From Kluyvera ascorbata (lineage in GTDB: Bacteria; Pseudomonadota; Gammaproteobacteria; Enterobacterales; Enterobacteriaceae): 32,518 nucleotides of DNA. Where the stretch lies: contig CP070603.1 of the NCBI GenBank assembly GCA_016939855.1, positions 2,128,478 to 2,160,995 on the forward strand, read 5' to 3'. The notes under the pieces were generated by a model. It saw only the letters and a list, made by a program, of their open reading frames with translations. It made no database searches and had not been told where the DNA came from. The translations under genes and the position numbers were made by a program. Below, one piece after another: positions 26,477 to 32,518 of this stretch. How positions within the stretch are numbered: position 1 is the stretch's first letter; every line of letters starts with the position of its first letter.

Positions 26477-27804
26477 CAAATGCTCCTTTTTCCACGATCC
26501 GGACTTACCCAGCGCGCTCTTGCACGCTGGCGTTTCAGCATGACTTTGGGAAAGGCAACGACGGTGGTAAATAGCCCAATCATCCAGTAAACCATCGGGA
26601 ACCAAATGACCCAGAACAGGGCCCCTGCGACCTGTTTTTCATAGCGCCGCTCAATGTACAAACTGACGACGAATTGCAGCAGACACATGACCCCTAGCAG
26701 CATGCCGGTAAAGCCCGGTGGGAAAAGACTCTCCACCGTCAGATTTTCCGGAAGCGGGGCGAGATAGCTGAGGATAAACAGCAGCACCGTTGTTGCGTAG
26801 GCAAAGGCCCAGAATGTTGAAAGGGCGTACTCGGCAAACAGCGGCCACATGCGGTGATGCTCCCAGCGGGTCAGAATGCGTAGATTCACCAGAAACACTT
26901 CTGCGCCGCCCTGTGCCCAGCGAAGCCGCTGTCGCCACAGGCCTTTTAAGGTTTCCGGCATTAGAATCCAGCACAGCGCGCGCGGTTCGAAGAAGATGTC
27001 CCAGTGATGAAGCTGGAGCTTCCAGCTGATATCGATATCTTCGGTTATCATGTCCGGGCTCCAGTAGCCCACCTCGGCCAGCGCCTGTCGGCGAAAGGCG
27101 GCAATGACGCCGGAAACGGTAAATACGCGGCCATATATCCGCTGCGTACGTTTGATAAGCCCGATAATGGATGAGAATTCCCCCACCTGAATGCGGCCGA
27201 TAAGCGTAGAACGTGTGCGAATGCGTGGGTTGCCGGTGACCGCGCCGACGTGGGGATACTGAATCAACGGCGCCACCAGATAGGCAGCAGTATCGCGGTC
27301 AAGCAGGGCATCACCGTCAATACACACCAGCAGGTCACCCCTGGCCGCTGCGGCGCCCGCTTTCAGGGCTACCGCTTTCCCTTGGTTTTCCGCCAGATGA
27401 ATAACCCTCAACTCCGGATGTTCTTGTGCTATTTGCGCCAATACGGCAGCGGTGTTATCGGAAGAACCGTCGTTAATGGCGATAACTTCAATATTGGGGT
27501 ACCGCTGGGCCATGGCGGCCGCGATGGTTTCGCGAGCGTTCTGAGCTTCGTTAAAACAGGGGATCAGAATCGACACCATCGGGTTACCCGGCAGTGATGG
27601 CGCAGGCGTGTCGTGACTCCACTGCCAGTGTCGTTCCAATTGAAACCAGAAATAGAGCCCGCCGGTTATCCATAACACCGACATAAACAGCGGCCAGAAA
27701 AAGACGAAATCCAGAATCAGTTCACCGGTAAACACGGCGGCGACGCCAAACGGTAGCCCGAAAACCAGACATAAAATACAAAAAGCGAGTAGACGATCGG
27801 TCAT
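26476..27804 (-). CDS. pgaC: PgaC, poly-GlcNAc synthase (GT2)
   Basis: PgaC is the family-2 glycosyltransferase that polymerises UDP-N-acetylglucosamine into poly-beta-1,6-GlcNAc at the inner membrane. The product has 442 residues (441 in E. coli). Two N-terminal membrane helices precede the catalytic domain, which shows IPCFNEAQN, Asp-112 in AINDGSSD, the DXD motif at 163-165 in [11 protein letters not shown], the catalytic base in [11 protein letters not shown], and QRLRW near residue 295. About three further helices close the protein. The start codon overlaps the pgaB stop by four bases (ATGA) and its stop overlaps pgaD by one, so the three genes are translationally linked. Confidence 0.97.
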   Translation of the reverse strand: MTDRLLAFCILCLVFGLPFGVAAVFTGELILDFVFFWPLFMSVLWITGGLYFWFQLERHWQWSHDTPAPSLPGNPMVSILIPCFNEAQNARETIAAAMAQRYPNIEVIAINDGSSDNTAAVLAQIAQEHPELRVIHLAENQGKAVALKAGAAAARGDLLVCIDGDALLDRDTAAYLVAPLIQYPHVGAVTGNPRIRTRSTLIGRIQVGEFSSIIGLIKRTQRIYGRVFTVSGVIAAFRRQALAEVGYWSPDMITEDIDISWKLQLHHWDIFFEPRALCWILMPETLKGLWRQRLRWAQGGAEVFLVNLRILTRWEHHRMWPLFAEYALSTFWAFAYATTVLLFILSYLAPLPENLTVESLFPPGFTGMLLGVMCLLQFVVSLYIERRYEKQVAGALFWVIWFPMVYWMIGLFTTVVAFPKVMLKRQRARARWVSPDRGKRSI

Positions 27805-29807
27805 TTGTTTGGGTACCAGTACGATGAAAATTCAGGCCTGATTTGTGAAATATCAGGTTGGTTATGGATAAAGTCGTCGGGGTAGTAGCCGTAATTTTTA
27901 ACGCCCTGCAGCTGAAGCAGACGCATCCATGCCACCATCTGCTTATCCGCAATGGCGCTATGTTGGTTCCAGTCCCTGGCCTGTAGCTCGAAAATGGTTT
28001 TGTTAAGCGCCCCTGGCCGCTGTGCGACGGCGTTCACCACCCGCGTCAGCCAGTCATCGCTGTATTTCGCGGGTACGGACTCCATCAATGGCATTGCCAT
28101 CGGTACGGTCCAGTCGTAGGCCTGGAGAAAATCATCCAGATTTTGCGCAAACCAGGCTTCGCTTTCAGGCGAAATAAGCGGCAGCGCGAAAATATTGCGT
28201 GCCGTTTTAATTTGTGGACCGCGAATCGCTTTAGTGGCCAGGCTCAGGCGATGGGTAAAATCGATAAGCTTCTGGCTTTTAAAACGAGTCCAGGCGTGCA
28301 GGGCAGACGAATTTTGCTGAAAGCGATGCATATCGAACGAGCGCCCTGTGCTTTGCCACGCTTGCAGGGCATCTGGGCTGATATCCTCGTAATCCGTCAG
28401 CACGGCGTCATCATGGAACAGGATGCCGTTGAAGGGGGCGTACCGGGCGAGATCCTGATAGATATCGATGATCTGCTGCTGCGTTTGCGCATTCCACGGC
28501 GAGAGCCGCACGTAGGGTTCGGTTGATATCAGCGCGCGCTGGGTTTTCGGGTCCCAACGCTGTACGCGGGGAAGTGAAGCGGAGAGGTTGAAGGAAAGTA
28601 CGGGCATCCAGGCGAAGACCTGGACCTTCGCGCGGGTTTGCAGTTGCCAGGCGACAAAGTTAAACAGGTCGGCGCGCATGGGGAGATGGCGATTGGGGAA
28701 ATAGAGCGCGTTAATTTTGCCGTCGCCAGCCGGGTCAGAAAACGCCTGCAGAAATACGTGGGTGATTTTCATGTCGTAGACGCGCTGCACCAGTTTATCG
28801 AGGTTGCGGGTTTGCTGCGCGGTATCGCGGTCGTATACATAGTCGAGGTCAACGTGCATCACGCGGACGGGGTCCTGCTCCTGAACCTGTGTGACCGTAC
28901 TGGCAAACGTCTTGATAGACGGATTTCCCGAGATAAGCAGGCGAGGAATATTATCAAGATGGCGCACGTCGCCAAGCCCATCGGCAAGCGTAAAGGCCAA
29001 CTGATAGCCCTGGCGTTTTGCGATGGCAAGTGACGTACCGTTTGCCTCGCCGTAAGGCCACACCCAGGCGCGCGGTGCTTTGCCGGTTACTTGTTCGATT
29101 TTATCGGTCACCTGGCGTACGTCTTTGCTAATGCGCTGGTCGAACTGGGCGTCGGTTTCATAACGCCCGGTTGTTTTGTCGTAAAATCGATTGGCGATGG
29201 CGGGTTCGAGACTACCCTGAGGGTTCGCCGGGAGACCGTAATGGGAAGCCCAGGTATGAGCGCCAATTTCGACCCGCGAAGAGTGGCTCAATTCGCGGAC
29301 CATATCCCAGGTCGCAAAGCGTTCACGCGGGGTCATCAGCCCGCCGAAGTTAACCGCCTGTCCCGCTGGCGTATCAACCCAACTTCCTACCGGCGCCCAC
29401 AGCGCGGGGACGTCCCAGGCCTGAAGCAGCGGCCAGACGCGGCTATAAAAACTGCTGTAGCCATCATCAAAGCTCAACAGAAACGCTTTGGGTGGCAGCG
29501 TCTTACGCCCGTTATGTGCGTCCAGAATGTCCTGAACGCTGATGGCCCGATAACCGTTATGCAGCAGCCAGCTAATCTGATCGTTGAGGGCACTGGTTCG
29601 TACCGTCAAATAGCGCTGATCGGCGGCTTCATCTTCGACATCGTGGTAAGCCAGTACCAGAAAACGATTGGTCGGCCACGGTTTTTCCGCCTCCAGCGGG
29701 GTTCTATCGTGTGGCGGAATAAAGGTCAGCGTTTTGGCACAGACTGCCGCGCTCAGGCACAGCCAACTGGCGAAAACCAGGCGGCAACCAAGACTTCTGT
29801 TCAACAT
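27801..29807 (-). CDS. pgaB: PgaB, poly-GlcNAc N-deacetylase
   Basis: PgaB partly deacetylates poly-beta-1,6-GlcNAc in the periplasm, needed for export through PgaA, and its C-terminal domain also has glycoside hydrolase activity. The ATG at 29807 ([12 protein letters not shown], 668 residues) has AAGGA five bases upstream; the ATG at 29813 sits on that site. The N-terminal deacetylase domain has Asp-114 and Asp-115 in SFDDGYSS, His-55 in AYHDVEDE and His-184 in [10 protein letters not shown], the same numbering as E. coli. The C-terminal domain has [14 protein letters not shown]. The signal peptide ends [10 protein letters not shown], with no proper lipobox, so the protein may be a soluble periplasmic form instead of the lipoprotein of E. 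coli. It starts eight bases after pgaA. Confidence 0.95.
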   Translation of the reverse strand: MLNRSLGCRLVFASWLCLSAAVCAKTLTFIPPHDRTPLEAEKPWPTNRFLVLAYHDVEDEAADQRYLTVRTSALNDQISWLLHNGYRAISVQDILDAHNGRKTLPPKAFLLSFDDGYSSFYSRVWPLLQAWDVPALWAPVGSWVDTPAGQAVNFGGLMTPRERFATWDMVRELSHSSRVEIGAHTWASHYGLPANPQGSLEPAIANRFYDKTTGRYETDAQFDQRISKDVRQVTDKIEQVTGKAPRAWVWPYGEANGTSLAIAKRQGYQLAFTLADGLGDVRHLDNIPRLLISGNPSIKTFASTVTQVQEQDPVRVMHVDLDYVYDRDTAQQTRNLDKLVQRVYDMKITHVFLQAFSDPAGDGKINALYFPNRHLPMRADLFNFVAWQLQTRAKVQVFAWMPVLSFNLSASLPRVQRWDPKTQRALISTEPYVRLSPWNAQTQQQIIDIYQDLARYAPFNGILFHDDAVLTDYEDISPDALQAWQSTGRSFDMHRFQQNSSALHAWTRFKSQKLIDFTHRLSLATKAIRGPQIKTARNIFALPLISPESEAWFAQNLDDFLQAYDWTVPMAMPLMESVPAKYSDDWLTRVVNAVAQRPGALNKTIFELQARDWNQHSAIADKQMVAWMRLLQLQGVKNYGYYPDDFIHNQPDISQIRPEFSSYWYPNK

Positions 29808-29815
29808 AATCATCC

Positions 29816-32263
29816 TTAAAAACGTATCGTTGCATCAACGGCGATGGCGAGGTTACTTTCGCGCTTGCCGTCATAAGGGCGCTTGTCCCAGCTCAGCACC
29901 ACGCCGGTATCTACGACGTTATTCCACTGGATCCGCTGACCGTAGCCGACGAGGGTTATCGCGCCGGGAGCCTGTGCTTTTTGCCAGTAGCCGCCCCCTC
30001 CGGCGAGCAGCTGTTGGCTCCAGAGCGTGTCGTAATGGCGGTACATGAGATTTTCGAGGGAAAACGTCGCGGCAGCGGAGAAATCGCGGGCCGGGTTGTA
30101 ATAATCGGTATCGGTCCGGCTGTTGGTGCTGGCCGAGAATTCAGGCATCAGAGAAAGCGTCAGTACCGGTGTCTGCCACAGGCGTTCTGAACCGCTGAGG
30201 GTATATTCCTGTCGACGGTTGTTGTCAGAGAAGTCGCTTAACGCCGCGCTGAGACGATACTCGCGACGTTCGTTCTGATACCAGCGGAGCCAGGCCTCGC
30301 CTCGGTTAGCGCTAATACCGCTACGCAACGCACGCAGCGGGGTGGTGGTGGAAATCCGTTCGAGATTGCCGCCAACCTGCCAGCTATCGTCGAGGCTATA
30401 GCGGGTGGAAAGCCGGGCGCCCGTTTTGCGGGTGCCGTGAAACTGAATAGAGGACACTTCCGCCTCGGCCCAGAAATCACGCGGTCGCCACTCGATACCG
30501 CCAAACTGTTGACGACTTACGCCTTTGCCTTCATCAAACTGCCCCTGAGTAAAACGGCTGCCCGCAAAAGGACGCCAGCTATCGGCAATCGGTGGACCGT
30601 AAAGGGTGGCATCCCAGGAGAGGTCGTGCGAACCGCTAATGGGGTTATCGGAATGAAGACCTTTGCCCATATTCAGTTTCAGCTCTGAAAAATGGTGCAG
30701 GTTACGCACTCTTTCCAGGTCGCGAGAATCGGTGTCTCTTGGCGTTCTGGCAACGACATCGTTGGTGAGCTGTTCCATTTGTTGCCATTCATGAAGGTCC
30801 ATGGCCACGTACGCCTGCTGACGCTCCAGCTCGATGTTGGTGGGCTCCAGCGCCTCTGCCATCTTTAGCGTACGCTCTGCGGCGCGGGGCAGCCCACGAG
30901 CCTGAAGCAAGGTGGCGTAATCAATTTTCAGCCCTTGATTGCCCGGCGCTGTCGATGTCAGATGCCGGGCGAGTGTCTCCGCTTCAGGCAACGAGTGGGT
31001 TTGCAGCAGATACTGAAAATAGAGGGATTGACCGGTAAGCCATCTATCGTTTGGCTGCGGCGATGGGTCTCCGTAGTCATAGCGGGCCCAGGGAGTCTGT
31101 TTCACGATGCTATCAACGTACTCATGCGCGGCCTTATAATGGCCAGTATTCAGCAGGGCAAAGAAGAGATCCTGCCGATCGTCGTCGGGATCGGGCTTAT
31201 AGTGCGGATGCTGTGCCAGTAGTGCAAACGCGGCGTCAGCATTTTTTTGTTCGAGATAAGCCGAAATGACCCAGCCGATAGCCCAATCAGGCAGGGACTG
31301 GCCTTGCGCAATAAGCGATTGATATGCGCTGATGACGCCTGGGTAATCGGCGTTAGCGTACAGGGCGCCAAGCCTATCGATTTGTGCGCGATACCTGTCC
31401 GCCTGTGCATCGGGTTGGGCTTCCCAGCGCGTTAGCAGAGTGCGATAGCGGCTCAGAGTGCGCTGGGGGAGTAAAAAACGCTCCTGCTCCGTGCGTGTTG
31501 GCAGCGCAGTCACGCGGACCATGCTGGCGGCATCATTCAACGCCAGGCGGCGTTGTTGTGCTGGCGACGGCGTAATTTCTCGCGAAAAGGTAAGGGCGGG
31601 GCTATCTATCCGGTTTTGTGTCAGCGCGTCGACCCATTCCTGCCGTATTTCAGGGGGGTCCTCGCCGCGGTTCAGTATTCGCGTATTAACCAAAAGCCGG
31701 TCGGCATTTTTCCCCTGACGCTGATACACATACGCGAGCGCCTGCAGATGCGCGAGACTCGGCTTTGACGCGAGCAGGCGCTGCGCCTCCTGCAGAGCGA
31801 GCGCATCCCTGCGAGCGTCGGCCAACGTTTTCACGTAGCTGATGCGATAATCATCGTTATCCGGGGCCAGAGCGATGGCTTGCTCCCAGAGCGGGAGCGC
31901 ATTTTCCCACTGATGAAGGTTGCGCCAGGACTGTGCCGCTGCCGCGATAGCGCGTGCGGGCATTGGCATATAAACCTGATAACGCTGCCAGAGATGAATA
32001 ACGTCCCGATCTCGCCCCGCCCAGGAGGCTACCTGCAACCAATCCGCAACCTGCTGTGAGGTTAGCGAATGATGTTGCTCATAGCGCTGAACATAAAGGA
32101 GGTACGGCGCATAATTCCCGTCGCGTGCCTGTTGAATTTGTTGGTCATATATCGATTCACTGCCCAGTACTAGCCCAGGGAAAAGTAATAACAGGCTAAT
32201 TGAAATCGACAATGTTGCACGATGATAAAGGTGTGATTTATTGAAATGAATTGTACTTTCCAT
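29816..32263 (-). CDS. pgaA: PgaA, outer-membrane poly-GlcNAc export porin
   Basis: PgaA exports partially deacetylated poly-beta-1,6-GlcNAc through the outer membrane. The ATG at 32263 gives 815 residues (807 in E. coli); a TTG 24 bases upstream is in frame but unlikely. A signal peptide (SISISLLLLFPGLVLG, then SESIYDQ) is followed by a periplasmic superhelix of TPR repeats to about residue 500, including NLHQWENALPLWEQAIAL and NAPGNQGL-like TAPGNQGLKIDYATLLQARG. The C-terminal part is a 16-stranded beta-barrel ending in TIRF, with the terminal Phe typical of outer-membrane proteins. Similarity to E. coli is weaker in the TPR region. It is the first gene of pgaABCD, preceded by a long leader. 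No strong Shine-Dalgarno sequence is visible before the ATG. Confidence 0.93.
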   Translation of the reverse strand: MESTIHFNKSHLYHRATLSISISLLLLFPGLVLGSESIYDQQIQQARDGNYAPYLLYVQRYEQHHSLTSQQVADWLQVASWAGRDRDVIHLWQRYQVYMPMPARAIAAAAQSWRNLHQWENALPLWEQAIALAPDNDDYRISYVKTLADARRDALALQEAQRLLASKPSLAHLQALAYVYQRQGKNADRLLVNTRILNRGEDPPEIRQEWVDALTQNRIDSPALTFSREITPSPAQQRRLALNDAASMVRVTALPTRTEQERFLLPQRTLSRYRTLLTRWEAQPDAQADRYRAQIDRLGALYANADYPGVISAYQSLIAQGQSLPDWAIGWVISAYLEQKNADAAFALLAQHPHYKPDPDDDRQDLFFALLNTGHYKAAHEYVDSIVKQTPWARYDYGDPSPQPNDRWLTGQSLYFQYLLQTHSLPEAETLARHLTSTAPGNQGLKIDYATLLQARGLPRAAERTLKMAEALEPTNIELERQQAYVAMDLHEWQQMEQLTNDVVARTPRDTDSRDLERVRNLHHFSELKLNMGKGLHSDNPISGSHDLSWDATLYGPPIADSWRPFAGSRFTQGQFDEGKGVSRQQFGGIEWRPRDFWAEAEVSSIQFHGTRKTGARLSTRYSLDDSWQVGGNLERISTTTPLRALRSGISANRGEAWLRWYQNERREYRLSAALSDFSDNNRRQEYTLSGSERLWQTPVLTLSLMPEFSASTNSRTDTDYYNPARDFSAAATFSLENLMYRHYDTLWSQQLLAGGGGYWQKAQAPGAITLVGYGQRIQWNNVVDTGVVLSWDKRPYDGKRESNLAIAVDATIRF

Positions 32264-32423
32264 ATCTATTAGCCATTGGTGTATCAAAAGTCACTGCAAA
32301 ACCTATCCGCCTTCCAGCACAGGCTGAAAGGTAAGGTAATGAACGCATTTGTCCTGATTGCACTTTGCGATGGTCGGATTATTTTATGGAAATAAGTAGC
32401 TTCCTTATTAAGGGCTGGGAGTG
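32264..32423 (-). promoter_or_regulatory. pgaA mRNA leader with candidate CsrA sites
   Basis: The predicted leader is about 160 nt. On the minus strand it contains GGA motifs at 32306-32308, 32313-32315, 32352-32354 and 32402-32404. Two of them are close together in CTGGAAGGCGGATAGG, downstream of a small CAGC/GCTG hairpin. CsrA represses pgaA in E. coli by binding GGA sites in a 234-nt leader, so the same control is plausible here. Confidence 0.5.
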
Positions 32424-32429
32424 CCAGGT

Positions 32430-32457
32430 AATATACACCTGATAGGATTGTTGTTAA
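32430..32457 (-). promoter_or_regulatory. Candidate pgaA promoter
   Basis: On the minus strand TTAACA (32452-32457, five of six matches to TTGACA) and TATATT (32430-32435) are separated by 16 bases. Transcription would start near 32423, giving a leader of about 160 nt. The E. coli operon is activated by NhaR, for which I cannot identify a site. The remaining bases up to 32518 are AT-rich and without a recognisable feature. Confidence 0.5.
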
Positions 32458-32518
32458 ATATGTGCGTGGAAGGCTAATGTTTTAGGATTTATCTGTGATG
32501 ATTCGGATTTTTTGTAAT

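Noticed and set aside
1..32518. CRISPR arrays, prophage, insertion sequences, tRNA genes or att sites
   Set aside because: I saw no regular repeat-spacer pattern, transposase or integrase gene, or tRNA-like cloverleaf on either strand.

Overview
The window is a chromosomal segment from a member of the Enterobacteriaceae. Almost every predicted protein reads as a close, same-length homologue of an Escherichia coli K-12 protein, and most of the gene order matches the pykA-zwf-edd-eda to proQ-prc-htpX part of that chromosome. It is not E. coli. The yebE-yebF-yebG block between purT and ptrB and the pphA-yebW block next to sdsR are absent, an lpxP-type acyltransferase occupies the second site, and a pgaABCD operon lies directly beyond htpX. 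The genus cannot be fixed from this alone; an Enterobacter- or Klebsiella-like relative is the most plausible reading. I see no phage genes, transposases, insertion sequences, CRISPR arrays, tRNAs or rRNAs.

Region 1 (1-8400), sugar-acid metabolism and purines. pykA and the regulator gene hexR are on the minus strand. zwf, edd and eda on the plus strand give glucose-6-phosphate dehydrogenase and the two Entner-Doudoroff enzymes. Candidate HexR and GntR operators lie upstream of zwf and edd. purT, convergent with eda, carries an exact-consensus PurR operator over its promoter.

Region 2 (8490-14205), housekeeping genes. ptrB (oligopeptidase B) is convergent with exoX, and their stop codons abut. 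yobB (nitrilase-like, with an eroded active site) and holE (Pol III theta) follow on the minus strand. The divergent yobA-yebZ-yebY operon (CopC/CopD-type copper handling) comes next. It ends at a bidirectional terminator shared with the antisense RNA RyeA. The stationary-phase small RNA SdsR is clearly recognisable at 14102-14204.

Region 3 (14205-21411), envelope genes. An AT-rich leader of about 480 bases containing a perfect PhoP-box-like repeat precedes lpxP, which encodes a lipid A acyltransferase. On the minus strand letA and letB (MCE lipid-transport pair), rsmF (16S rRNA methyltransferase) and yebV follow one another.

Region 4 (21555-25989), plus strand: msrC, proQ, prc and htpX, covering methionine sulfoxide repair, RNA chaperoning, periplasmic proteolysis and membrane-protein quality control. 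htpX has a plausible heat-shock promoter.

Region 5 (26042-32518), minus strand: the complete pgaABCD operon for synthesis, deacetylation and export of the biofilm polysaccharide poly-N-acetylglucosamine, with a leader of about 160 nt that holds several GGA motifs of the kind bound by CsrA. PgaB appears to lack the lipoprotein signal found in E. coli.

I do not find a clearly new multi-gene system. The points most worth checking are the lpxP locus and its PhoP-type site, the PgaB signal peptide, the degenerate YobB, and the operator-like inverted repeat in the edd promoter. Comparisons with E. coli are from memory of those proteins and loci, not from a search.
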